Of a stretch of DNA of 64,000 bases, positions 53,723-64,000 are shown one piece after another (within the stretch, counting starts at the first letter, position 1; the number at the start of each line of letters is the position of its first letter). The DNA comes from Amorphophallus konjac (Eukaryota; Streptophyta; Magnoliopsida; Alismatales; Araceae). The stretch is from assembly GCA_022559845.1 (NCBI GenBank), contig CM040127.1:34310708-34374707 (forward strand), in the 5' to 3' direction. A program made the position numbers and the translations under genes. The notes below the pieces were generated by a model. The model was given only the letters and a program-made list of their open reading frames with translations. It did no database searches and was not told where the DNA came from.

Positions 53723-55664
53723 CCTAGGTCCTTTGCGACTCCTCCATCTCCGTCTTCATCTCCACCCTCATTGTTGCCCTTGCCCCATCTAGTTTGGCTT
53801 CACCATCTGGCACATGGGTGTATCACTTATGTGCAGGCGCGTGGCTGGACGTGTGGGGGGAGGGGGGTTGTTGCAAGGGGAGGTCCGCACGGTTGTTCCG
53901 GCCAGGGGGGGTGTCCGGCGTGGGGAGGGGAGGGGGTTGCAAAGGGGTCTGGCGGGGGGGGGGGGGGGGGAGAGAGAGAGAGAGAGAGAGGATACTTTGA
54001 TATTTTTATTGTTCATCGATAATTTTAATTTTGATCTTTTTATTGTTTCATCAATAATTATAATTTAGAGATTAATCGATAATTCACTGAATTTGTAAGT
54101 AATTATACGTAAATTTCTTTGTTTTATTATTTTTAGACGAGCCCCTGCACAGGCTGCACGTAGCGCACGTATGTGAGATCGAACGACCAGGTGAGATTCG
54201 AAGTCCCGAGATCGTCAGGTTGTGTTCGTCTGCAGAAAGGGAGAGCTCTTAAGGAGTGGGGCGGCATTTTCTCCCACGGGAGCCTTTGCTAGTTGCTCAG
54301 GTGCGGCTTTGGAGAGTGGGATCAGGGCCTGGTGGAAATTCTCCCAGATTTGTCAAGCATCACACATAATGGCAAAAAATAATGACGTGGAAAGATATAA
54401 ATAATCCTTTTAAAAGATTTACTAAAATCTTAGTTAAATAAAAGATCACGTTTTGCTGGTCATGAGCTCGCAAATTTTCAGGGCGACATAATTAAAAGTT
54501 GAGCTGAGTGTTTCATTTTTTAAAAAATATTTATGTGTTTTTTTTATTTTCTAAGCAATGATGATGTGTCCGAATCTCTGACTAGGTGACGTCTGACTGC
54601 AAAGATGGTGCAGAGAACTCGGTCACTCTTCTTAATAGAGAGTTTACAATGTTTTTTATGTAGAGTTCCAAGATCAAGGTGTCCGGAGGCAACGTTTTAT
54701 TAGGAAGTAGGAACAACTCCGTGGCGTGGTGTTGCCCACGATCGAGGCGTAGTAGGTTTCTTTGACTTCGTCCCACTAAACAAAATCGTTCATAATTTAA
54801 ATCTCCAGAGATATGGACTCGGAGTCTCCTAATTTTGGGAGAGAAAAAAAAAGATATGTTAAAGTTGGATGTCTACTCACCTTAAATCCAAATCTATTAC
54901 ACACTGTGTAGATTTAAATATCAACTGGGTAAATTCTACTTCGTAAAAAAAGGGAAAAACAAATAGTTGATAATTGAATTGAAGGCTTGGATTGCTTATT
55001 GGGTTTCGGGTTTCGCGAATCCTGGTTCCTGTCGGTGGGTCGTCTCGTTTCAGGCATGGCAAGACACGCCCTCGCCGACGGCAGTAACTCACAACTGGGT
55101 ACGTCTGTACATCCAAACTTTTTGTTTAATCAGAAGTATTTTTGAGTGAGTCAACGCGGGGCAGGCGCTCAATTCTGCGAGTATTCTATTTCATCTAGGC
55201 AATTACAGAAAGAAATCTGCTCCGAGTACTCTTTCTCGGTGCAATGAGTACTCAGACATACACTCTTCTCGAGACTCAAGAAGTGGAGTTAGGATCCGAG
55301 ATCTCCCCGTCAAGTGGAGATCCTCAGACCCATGCTGTTTAGGATCCGAGATCGCTCCATCAAGAGGAGATCCATGCTGTTAAGTCACAAACTCATTCGG
55401 TTTCCCAAAAAGAAAGTCACAAACTCGTGGATATACGGATTCATATTTACAACTTAACATTTCAAAAAATAAGCTTCGTACAAGCAACTTGAGACTCGCC
55501 GGATCTTGTCAAGCTTCCAAAGAACGAGATGCCATTTGGCCTGCTTATGATAGGTTTGGGAACATAGATTTATAATCCAAAAAAGAAAAAAGATAACTAA
55601 GATCTTAGTGGTTAGATAATAAGTTTTTGTATTGCATAAAATCCTAATTCTAACCGTTGTACAT
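53723..55664. other. Intergenic, no gene recognised
   Basis: G-run and (GA)n tract at 53954-53991. A local repeat of about 60 bp (TTAGGATCCGAGATC...GGAGATCC) at 55286-55380. Open frames are short and unrecognised. Confidence 0.5.
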
Positions 55665-55673
55665 TTTAAGGAT
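55665..55673. repeat. 9-bp target site duplication TTTAAGGAT (left)
   Basis: Identical to 57531-57539, bracketing the MULE. Confidence 0.95.
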
Positions 55674-55904
55674 GGGTTTTTTACATATTAGTCCCTATAA
55701 ACTTAGTGAATTACCGATTAGTCCCTCAAATCCCACTATTGTCTTAATAGTCCTTACAATCTTAAACATGTTACAAATGAATCCCTGTAGTTTATTTCCG
55801 TCCACAAAAAGAATATTCTGTAGAATATTCCATCAAGTGTGGGGAGAAAGTCCAAACTATCCCTGTTGACCGTGATATCTCTCTCTCTCTCTGTGTGTGT
55901 GTGT

Positions 55905-56394
55905 GGGGGGGGGGGGGGGTGACAAATAGTGGGTGGTCGAGGGAGATGGGACCAGAGGGGGGGGCGGTCCACCGGAGGTGGAGGGGGAGGCGGAGGCGGA
56001 GGGGAACACGGGAAGGGGAGGGGAGGGAGATCGCCGGAGGTGAAGGGGAGGGCGGAGTGGGGCGGGAAGGGGAGTGGGATTAGAGGGGGAGGAGGATCGG
56101 AGGTGGAGGGGGGCATCCACCGGAGGTGGAGGGGGAGGGAGACAGTGGATCAGAGGTGGTCGAAGGGGAGGGGAGACGATGGACCGGAGGGGGAAGGGGA
56201 GGGGGGAGGGGGTGGGAATCGAAGGTACAGGGGGAGGGGGATCGGAGGGGGAGGGGGGAGGTCCACCGGGGCAGGATCGAAGGTGGAGGGGGATGATCGG
56301 TGGTGGAGGGGGTGATTGGAGGGGGTGAAGTGGGAGGGAGTGGAGGGGGGTGATCGGTGGTGGAGGGGGTGATCGGAGGGGGCGGAGGTACACC
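55905..56394 (+). repeat. G-rich minisatellite inside the Pack-MULE
   Basis: Runs of GGAGGTGGAGGGGG and GGGGATCGGAGG-type units upstream of the captured gene fragment. Minus-strand proline-rich and plus-strand glycine-rich frames are artefacts. Confidence 0.85.
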
Positions 56395-57000
56395 ATGGCG
56401 GGATCGGAGGTCGACGCCGTCGACGACCGCGAGTTCTACTGCAAATCTCGCCGCCGCCTCATCATCATCGACATCTCCGCCATCCTGCTCCTCGTCATCG
56501 CCGTCGGGGGAGCAGTCGGCGTCGTCCTCAGCTACCGGCCGAGACAATGACTCCCACGACGGGCCTTCTTCATCTTCGCCCATGGTGGACTCCATCAAGG
56601 CCATCTGCAATGTCATCGGCTACCCGGTCAACTGCTTTTCGAGCCTCTCCGCCGCCACCGCCAAGGCCACCTCCGACCCGGAGGAGATCTTCAAGCTCTC
56701 CCTCCGCATCGCCATCAACGAGCTCTCCAAGATCTCCTCCGTCCCGGACGAGCTCGCAAAGGGTCTCACCGATAAGAAGGCGATGGACGCCTTGAGGGTC
56801 TGCAAGGAGATGTTCGAGGATGTCGTCGACCATCTGAACAACTCCCTGGGCTCGCTCCAGCCCCCGACGGCGGGTGAGAAGCTGCTGACGGAGTCCAAGG
56901 TCGACAACCTGAGGTCGTGGTTGAGCGCCGTCGTGATCAACCAAGAGACCTGCCTCAACGCCTTCGAGGGTGTCGCAAGGGGGCTAAAAGACCAGGCGCG
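56395..57000 (+). pseudogene. Captured pectin methylesterase N-terminus (membrane anchor plus PMEI domain)
   Basis: The ATG at 56395 starts a frame MAGSEVDAVDDREFY, then a hydrophobic segment (IIIDISAILLLVIAVGGAVG) like the signal anchor of pro-region-bearing pectin methylesterases, ending at a stop 56548-56550. The PMEI-type inhibitor domain continues in a different frame: SIKAICNVIGYPVNCFSSL, ALRVCKEMFEDVVDHLNNS and INQETCLNAFEGV, with four Cys in the expected pattern. So a frameshift lies near 56525-56550. After EGV the similarity stops and no catalytic pectinesterase domain follows. Intact enzymes of this type are about 550 residues and act in the cell wall; this copy is a fragment. Confidence 0.85.
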
Positions 57001-57530
57001 GCCTCCGACTGTGTCTTGCGACAGGGGAAGGGAGAGAGATAGGGCCGCACCGACGTTGGGCCTACTGCAGGCGACAACGAGGGAACCTGATGGTGGTGGC
57101 ACCGATGCGGCTGGTCTGATGGGGAGATAACAGGGGAGGGGGAGGGGGGAGAGGTCGACGCTCCTTGATGGAGAGGCTTGAAGGGCAGGGGAGGGGGAAG
57201 GAGGCCGGACGGGGAGGAGGAGGGGGGAGGTCACAGGGGAGGCCGGAGGGCCGGGGAGGGGGAGGGAGACCGGAGGGAGACAAGGAGGGGTAGGTGAATC
57301 AGTTGCTCTCTCTCTCTCTCTCTCTCTCACACACACTCACACTTAACTAGGGGTAAGTTAGTATTTTCTTTTCCCTGAGTATAGGATAACTATAGTTTAG
57401 TTAACTGAATGAACGGCAGGGACTTAAACGTGTAACGATTAAAATTATAAGAACTTTTTAAACAATAGAGAGATTGTAGGGACTAAAAAGTAATTCGTCA
57501 TATTTGTAGGGATTAATATGCAAAAAACCC

Positions 57531-57539
57531 TTTAAGGAT
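57531..57539. repeat. 9-bp target site duplication TTTAAGGAT (right)
   Basis: Matches 55665-55673. Confidence 0.95.
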
Positions 57540-58235
57540 AGATGTGACACCACAGTTCTCAAAAAGGGGAAAAGAAAACTCCAACCTCTTTCAGATTCCT
57601 CGTGAAGTCGAGTTGTTGTCGCAAGATTAATGTGACCTGAAGAAGAGGTTGAATCATCATCGAAGTCGGCTACATGAATCCGATCCCGTCAAAAAATTCT
57701 ATCAAGTGGAGGTTGAATCGAAAACTTAATTCCACTGTCTATCTATTCAAAGTTCAGGACAGTCCAGATTTCGAAGAGTCCATCCACCTTAATTCAGACC
57801 TGACGCATTCCCAAACGTCTCCAAATCACATAATTAATCACAGACGAAACCCGAAAAGCTGAATCTCATAAAGGACGTCACCTCAACTCAGATCCATCAC
57901 TGGTGCTAAACATCATGGCAGCGTCCGCAAATCCACAGATATGCTTACAGAAAATTACTATCATAGTGCAACTAAAACTTGAGAAACTCAAGAAGTGACA
58001 ATGCACAAGCCTGGTTCCCGGGGAAGTGAACAACTAACCTGCCATTGCAGATTTCAATCAACAAAAACTTTGCACGTCTTCAATGTTCAAAGCTTATTAT
58101 GAATGAAAATGATTTGGCTTTGCAACCACTTGACTCAGCGAATTAGGGTTGGGAAAACAAAGCTTGGCAATAGCTGAAGCATTGAAATTATGAACATTCA
58201 CATAATCCAAAGGACTACAAGCCTCAGTGGACACC
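57540..58235 (-). other. 3' flank of the NDUFA9-like gene
   Basis: Immediately downstream of the stop codon on the minus strand, so it should include the 3' UTR. No polyadenylation signal was assigned with confidence. No other gene is seen. Confidence 0.5.
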
Positions 58236-60174
58236 TCACAGCTCTGAACTTCTCAACTTCTCGCTGATTGTAGATCCAAATGCCGGTCCACCCTTGCGGT
58301 ATGAGATAAGAAACTCGACAGGGTAACCTTTCAGTTTGTGGGGCACAATACCAAGTTCTTCAAACGTCAATGCTGCAGAGGATGGGGGGAATAGTCGTCA
58401 GAATAAGAAACGCCCGTGTGGAGAATAAAGGCAAAGACATGTACTCACCGTTCTTGGACACAACAGTATCTACAGTAAGAGCGTTGATCTCATCAAGGTT
58501 GAACATATTTGGAGTGGGCAAAGGAAAAGGAACTTTCTTTAGCAAGAGTTCCCTGGGGGTAGAAAGAGCCTGCGTACAAAAATAGGAAGCAGAAATAATA
58601 GTAGAAGGAATGAAATGCCTCCACTAAAAAAACTTCTGATAGCCCTCATCACATGGCAATGGCATTGACTGGCTCACTGCTATTACAAGCTAAGAAAATG
58701 CATAATACGAAAAATCAACAATCTCTAACCCATCAATCAATCAATCAATATTCTTGGTTTCTTAAGATTAAGGAAAAGTTCAAAAGGTAGGCAGTGTAAC
58801 AAATGCCACATCCACATTTTCAGACACAATCCATTCTGCATTGACCACACAGTTACATCATGAAAATTTTTATTTTAATAAGAAATAATCTCCGAAGACT
58901 TTGTATTTATGCATCTCATGTTAGGAAATCAACCAATCCCAGATTGATTCATGGCCCAACTTATACACTGTAACCAAATTTTCTTAAGATATGCAATATC
59001 ACATCTGATGCATCCACATTCATAGACACATCCATATAGATAGACAAATCGCACTTTAATGCCAGCACATCCATCCCCCAAAAGCTTACCCGCCATGATA
59101 ATTCATTTTCTTAGTAAACATAATCCAAAATATCTTGATTTATGATTCATGCACAAGAAGATGGTCCATGTTCAGCATACCTTGAAGAGGACTGAACAAA
59201 AGATGAACCACTAAGAAACAAACTCAGTTACTGAACATATTAATCCAATGAAGATTCATAAAAATCTGAAATTTGAAAAAAAAAACGTTCTTCTCCGAGG
59301 GCACGTTTGGAACTGTGTTGGGATTGTGGATTATTTTCCATAATCCACTTTTGTCCAAAAGCTGGTCTTAGGCAGCTTTTGGAGATTTTGTAACATCCCT
59401 CTCTCTCCCTCTCTCCACCTTTTCCAAAAGCTGAGGTGACAAGGGTGCCTTTGGAAACACCTTTGAGGGGTGGAGATTCCAACAGTTGGAATCCCCCTCA
59501 TAAGTGTTTCCAAACACGCCCTAAATGCAACACGTGATGGGAGAGCATAATCACATGGACCAGACAAGGTACAACTGAGACCAACTCTTTAAAACTATAA
59601 ACTTACCTTTGCAATGGGGAAAGGAACTTTCACATATCGTGGCCATTCACGAATAGTGTCATACATCAACTCTGCCTGCAACAATTAAAAAAAAAACAAG
59701 CAAACAACCCGATGAGTATATTTTGAAATGTAGAAGATAAAAGCATCTGTACTCCAATGAAGATGCATGAACGGGGATGATAGATGTATCACCAGTTCAC
59801 GAGTGGTAAAGACTTCTGGCCCACCAAGCTCATAAACCTTACCCATGCTGCTACCATCATCCTTCAAGGCCGCAATAATTGCTGCAGCCACATCAACGAC
59901 ATAAACAGGCTGGATTCTGCCAGTTGAATGCCATTAAAATGGTGACTGAACACATTATTTGTAACAGAACAAAACATTATGGCATGCCTATTCCTTCTTG
60001 CTTCGTTGCTTGCCGCTGAAGGATCAAATAAAAAAACGAGAAAGAAATAAAAACATACTTTGTAGATCCATCACCAATAAGTGGGAGAAAGCTCCATTTC
60101 TTTGCAAACTGGGCCCACCTATTTAAAATTCTGTCTTCAGTACCAATCATGACAGCAGGCTTCATGATTGTCAC
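58236..60174 (-). CDS. NDUFA9: NDUFA9-like complex I subunit, last five exons (partial)
   Basis: Exons 60174-60059, 59916-59793, 59675-59607, 58569-58449 and 58372-58236 (stop TGA at 58238-58236), all GT..AG with matching phases, giving 188 codons. Landmarks: TIMKPAVMIGTEDRILNRWA, FLPLIGDGSTK, YVVDVAAAIIAALKDDG, YELGGPEVFTT, REWPRYVKVPFP, FNLDEINALTVDTVV and a C-terminus KGYPVEFLISYRKGGPAFGS. This matches the C-terminal half of the 39-kDa NAD(P)-binding, SDR-like accessory subunit of mitochondrial NADH dehydrogenase, about 400 residues in plants. The Rossmann N-terminus and mitochondrial presequence are not in the window: 60175-64000 has no matching exon. Either the upstream intron exceeds 3.8 kb or the gene is truncated. 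Confidence 0.92.
59299..59521. mobile_element. MITE-like element in an NDUFA9 intron, 223 bp
   Basis: Ends GGGCACGTTTGGAA and, inverted, GGGCGTGTTTGGAA; internal inverted segments (GGATTGTGGATTATTTTCC; CCAAAAGCTG repeated). No target duplication is clear, so the superfamily is open. Confidence 0.5.
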
Positions 60175-61849
60175 CTGCGATTTAGCCATGTATTAGCAAC
60201 TCACTAGGAAGAATTTGAAATACCTCAGTTCTTTGCATAAATCCATTAACCACAAAATGTCCATAAACTTGAAGATCTATTGCAAAATCTATCGTCTAAA
60301 TGGCCCCATCTAATCTTCAAGAAGACGATCATAGCAAACTGACACAAGAAAGCTGCACTAAACAGTGGGATGTTAGTCTGCCCAACCAGTAAAGGGGAAA
60401 AACTTGCTGCTGATGATGATGGAACAGCTCGAGCATTGATCAAGCAATACTTAAGAGTAGAGGATTTCTACCATAAGTTAGAACAGGAGCAGATTACAAC
60501 AAAATCCTTCTCTTTTTTTTTTTTGCTCCAAACAGGAGCAGATCACAACAATATCATTTTGTTTGCTCCACAAAATTTCAGTTTGGTTCATGTTTGCATA
60601 GCTTCTAGAAAAAAAATCCAAATAGATTTCACCTAGAAGCATTTTCCAAGGTGATCTTAGAGCTTTTTCAAGAGAAAAGGATATTGAAATAGCCTTTCTG
60701 TGCTTCCCTTAAGAGTTGCTCAAAAAACTATTCCTTTTCAGTGATTGTTTTCCTATTTGAATAGCACATATGATGGCACTTTTCAATTACTGAACTTCGT
60801 GGTGACATTCTTGATTATAAATTAGAATACTCCAAGAATTAGTGTAAATAATTAAAATGAAACAAAATAATATACAGGAATTTTATAATTTTGCAATAGA
60901 AAGTGGATGAAGCCTTTCAGCTAAACTAGATATTTTTACCTATGAAACTCTGAAAATATAATCAATATCCAAACACAGCTTCTAAATTGAACTATATATC
61001 TTGGAATTTTAAAATACGACCGAAATTGACATTTCAAATTGAAGGTGCTTCTAAAAGTGCTCGGAAGTGAGCACAGTGGCAGCAAAAAAACAATCCAGAA
61101 CACTGAAACACCTCCATGCATCTGGACGCCCCCCAAAGAAAACTGAAACAAACATGGGACACAATTGTACCATCATAGAGTTCTGAACAAAGACAACAAT
61201 GACAAGTGGCATAATGATAGAATCAATTCATACACTGTTAGAAAAAGGAGCCTTGTGACCGTTTATAAACCTGGAAGCATGATGGATGAAAGTAAGGATC
61301 ATTATATACTAGCTTCTTTTTTATGAGGGACCTTGCCATAGATGAGAGATCAAGTTAAAATTTAAAAAGAGAAGGAAACTATGTAGTTAGAGGTGAGAGG
61401 TGCCCAGTGGGATTAGGGCTTGCCTCAGCCTCAAATGCCTAGGCAAGGGCCTAGGCATTTGAGGCGATGTGTTTTCTCCCGAAAGCAACCATGAAACAAG
61501 AAAATGGTAGTAGGAGGTGTGGGAGCATATTTTTTCAACATATACAAATAACAACAATAATAAATAAAGAACTTCTGGTGGCTGTTTATGCAAATGGCGT
61601 AGCAATATGCATCGAGAAATTTGGATATAATAAGCATGTGCGCGTCAGAGATCGGAGCCTTTAAATCAGGCTACAGATTTGCAATCTTGACCCCATTCCC
61701 CACCGACCTTGATCGGCGTTAATCATATCGGTCTGACGACCGAAAACCCTTTATTAACTGGACAATCGATACCCTACTCCATGTGCCATAAAATTGATTT
61801 GTTGTTCGTCACTCACTCGGATATGTCACAAACAGTAAGATGCCATTTT
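60175..61849. other. Upstream intron of the NDUFA9-like gene, no exon seen
   Basis: AT-rich; a poly-T run at 60512-60522 is flanked by GGAGCAGAT(T/C)ACAACAA repeats. A 17-bp perfect inverted repeat sits at 61428-61465. No coding exon with NDUFA9 similarity was found. Confidence 0.5.
61428..61465. repeat. Perfect 17-bp inverted repeat, 4-base loop
   Basis: GCCTCAAATGCCTAGGC at 61428-61444 and its inverse at 61449-61465 around AAGG. Confidence 0.9.
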
Positions 61850-62110
61850 ATGTTAGAGTCTTAGTTCAACTAGGACTCTAGAGTCTTGGTTTGAATGGGA
61901 CTATAAGGTTTTCAAACCTCTTTGTGACGGAAAATTACCCTTTTGCCCTTATCTAAGCCTAGAATGGACCTTTGGTCACTTTGGGGAACAGCCCTAGTCT
62001 GACTAGGACTCTAGGATTTGAACCCCCTTTTGATAGAAAATCACCATTTTACTCTTCGTTGGGCATAAAACAAACTTTAGGTTGCTCGGGGGAGGAGTCC
62101 TATTCTAACC
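61850..62110. repeat. Three diverged repeats of about 110-120 bp
   Basis: Units carry (T/C)TA..AGGACTCTA, then TTTGAA(C/T), GA(C/T)(A/G)GAAAAT(T/C)ACC and TTTGGTCAC or its variants. Similar text is found after the TATA boxes of the LTR-like regions, so it may be the U5 side of a minus-strand LTR. Confidence 0.5.
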
Positions 62111-63059
62111 AGGACTCTTAGGGTCTGTTTGATAATCGGTCAGGGTAAGACTACCTCACCCACCTGGGTGGATTGCGCTTCGGCCTTGTTCGATCAAATC
62201 TGCCCAAAATGACCTGTATCACCCTGGTTAAGGAAGAGATTATCAAAGCCGGTTTTGCGTGGAACCGGGAAATACGTGAACACGCCACCCCATTCGGCAT
62301 ATTCGTTTATCAAATCAGCCTTCAGAGTTTTGAACCCACCTACACTACATGTGATAGAGTTAAAACAATCTAGGTCTAAAAAATGCCTTCGTGGAATAGC
62401 CAACATTAGAGTCCAAGTCGGGTTGGACTTCTCATATTCAAGTGATCATTAGACTCGAAACTAGAGGATAATATTGTACACATTGCATACACAAGAAATA
62501 AGAAAAATGAACGATCGAATTTCATTCATGATAATTGTGTGTACAAAATAACAATAGTTGAGTTGCCATTCCTTAATTTATGGAAATTTGGACCTAGCCA
62601 TGAAAGCCAGGGTTAAAATGGTTGACTGAGTCGACTTGACCACAATCCACAAATTGGGTTGGTTGACCGGACCACATGGTCTACAGTCCTTGGATTGTGT
62701 CACTTGGCTAGGCCACGCTGGTCGCAATTTGCCAATTGTTACGTTTTACTGGGTTGGCTAAGCTGCGATCCTTGGGTTTGACTTAATTAACTAGACCACG
62801 AGGTCTATGTTTCATGCATTGGTTTAATTGACTAAGCCACGTTGCTCGTGGTTCATCAACTGGGAGTTCGACCAAGCTGACTAAGTGGCAGTCCATGGGT
62901 TTGAGTTAGTTAACCGAACTGTGTAGTCTATGTTGCTCGACGCCATAGCATTCGGTCGATAAATTAATTTACATATCTGAAATTAATTATTAGTATGGCA
63001 TGAAGTTATTCATTAATCAAAAGCATGACAACAGCATCATCATAATTATCAATAAATCA
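62111..63059. other. Repeat-derived sequence, no gene
   Basis: 62630-62940 has several units of the type GGTTGACC(G/A)GACCACATGGTCTA. No recognised protein. Confidence 0.45.
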
Positions 63060-64000
63060 TGCAATAGGATATGATGCTAGCATGGGATGGTCCTTGTGGT
63101 CCACATGGGTCACTATGGTGTATTGGACCAGACAAGCAAGAAGACAGGAGCGCAAGGCCCAAAGAAGAGCAGGGGAGGCAACAGCCTTCTCTCTCTCTTC
63201 CCAAGGAGAAAATCTCTGTCCTTTTCCATCACGGAGGGGACCTATTTATAGGCTTGGTAGGCCCCACCCTCACCGATTGTAAGTTCTCTCCGGCGCCAAG
63301 AACTCCACCCGGTGGAGTTCAAACTCCAGCACTTCATATTTTTGCATAAAGGTCCGATGATATTTGCATTTTTCTGAATTGGATTGGGTTTTCATGTAAA
63401 TTTGCAGAAAACAACTTGTATTGTAGACCTTAAAAGGGTCTAAAAGCAACATATTATATATGTATTATTTTTTAAAAAATATAACCCCGAGGGAGTGACC
63501 GGCCACACCCACGTGGTGGGGGTTCAAGTGGGACCCGCTAGGGGTCTTCCCACCTCCACCGGGTGGGGGTCCACTCGGTAGGTGGGGCCTCCTCACCCTC
63601 ACCGGGTGACCCCCCACTCGGTGGAGGATGGGTTTAACCCCGAAGGTTCACCAACTCTCACCGGGTGGGTTTCCACCGGAAGGAGACAGAGAGATAAGAA
63701 GAGAGTGGGGAGGGGGCAGGTGCAGTAAAACTAGGAAGGGGAGAGAGAGAGAATGGATGAGAGAGAAAGAGTTGATGGACTCTTCTCCTCTTCCTTGTAT
63801 CTTGCGCAAGAGAGAGAGGATTGGGTGAGAGAGAAAGAGTCCGATAGACTCTTTTCCCCCCTTTTTAGTTATCCTCTTCTCTGTTTTTTTATTCTTCTCT
63901 CCCTATTTTTCTCTGTTTTTCCCCCTTTTTTAACCTTGATGCACAAGAGTCCGATGGACTATTCCCACCTCTCTTCTCTTCCCTCTCTCTCTCCCCCCCC
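63060..64000 (-). mobile_element. LTR-like promoter region E (minus strand)
   Basis: On the minus strand a TATA box (TATAAAT, 63250-63244) is preceded by an array of CACCGGGTGGGG / CCCCACCCGGTG inverted motifs (63275-63690), the same layout as the LTR-like regions at 17.5-18.1, 23.5-24.0 and 24.6-24.85 kb with a different motif. CT/GA-rich sequence fills 63700-64000. Element ends were not found. Confidence 0.4.

Larger units (their letters stand above)
55674..57530 (+). mobile_element. Pack-MULE carrying a pectin methylesterase fragment, 1,857 bp
   Basis: Perfect 9-bp duplication TTTAAGGAT on both sides, diagnostic of Mutator-like elements. Terminal inverted repeats of about 60 bp, imperfect: GGGTTTTTTACATATTAGTC at left, GGGTTTTTTGCATATTAATC inverted at right, continuing with (G/A)AATTAC and TTAGTCCCT. 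No transposase. The interior carries GC-rich coding sequence of host type, which fits the known preference of plant Pack-MULEs for GC-rich 5' gene parts. Confidence 0.93.

Noticed and set aside
55857..56616. Proline-rich minus-strand frames of up to 179 residues
   Set aside because: They are readings of the G-rich minisatellite and the antisense of the pectin methylesterase fragment.

Overview
This is nuclear DNA from a flowering plant. It carries an intron-rich class XI myosin gene with GT..AG introns, a nuclear gene for a mitochondrial complex I subunit, and plant-type mobile elements: Ty3/gypsy LTR elements of Tat-like and chromodomain types, hAT MITEs, a Pack-MULE and a TRIM-like cluster. 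I cannot name the species; the GC-rich captured gene fragment would suit a monocot or magnoliid, but that is a guess.

Layout. 1-18.5 kb is retrotransposon DNA. A Tat-like Ty3/gypsy remnant lies on the + strand (10.8-18.5 kb): broken RNase H/integrase, a long post-pol region of tandem arrays, an antisense coiled-coil ORF and a TG-starting LTR. Material with the same post-pol signature lies on the - strand at 1-5.1 kb. 18.5-22.6 kb holds LTR-like leader sequence, a hAT MITE with a perfect 8-bp target duplication and a TRIM-like cluster. 22.6-49.9 kb is the myosin XI gene on the - strand. I place 29 coding exons, all in one open frame, giving 1,167 codons: motor, six IQ motifs, coiled coil and the start of the globular tail. 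The last exons lie beyond the left edge or are lost. One 12.9-kb intron holds a nest of elements, including a complete 7.5-kb non-autonomous chromodomain retrotransposon (LTRs of about 2,386 bp, TSD TACAG) that split the gag of an older element. 50-55.6 kb is intergenic DNA with two more hAT MITEs and microsatellites. 55.7-57.5 kb is a Pack-MULE (9-bp TSD TTTAAGGAT) carrying the first part of a pectin methylesterase gene. 58.2-60.2 kb holds the last five exons of an NDUFA9-like gene on the - strand; its 5' exons must lie beyond the right edge. 61.8-64 kb is LTR-like again.

Most notable observation. The Tat-like post-pol regions contain a module of three consecutive hairpins, each built as a 7- to 11-bp outer stem, a four-base A-rich bulge on the 5' side and a 3-bp stem closed by a GNRA tetraloop. 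Five copies (15 hairpins) occur in two opposite-strand elements, with compensatory base changes. Neighbouring tandem arrays also carry one small hairpin per monomer, with stem sequences that differ between arrays. This looks like conserved RNA structure and I do not know a published description of it.

All assignments are by eye from the sequence; no database search was possible.
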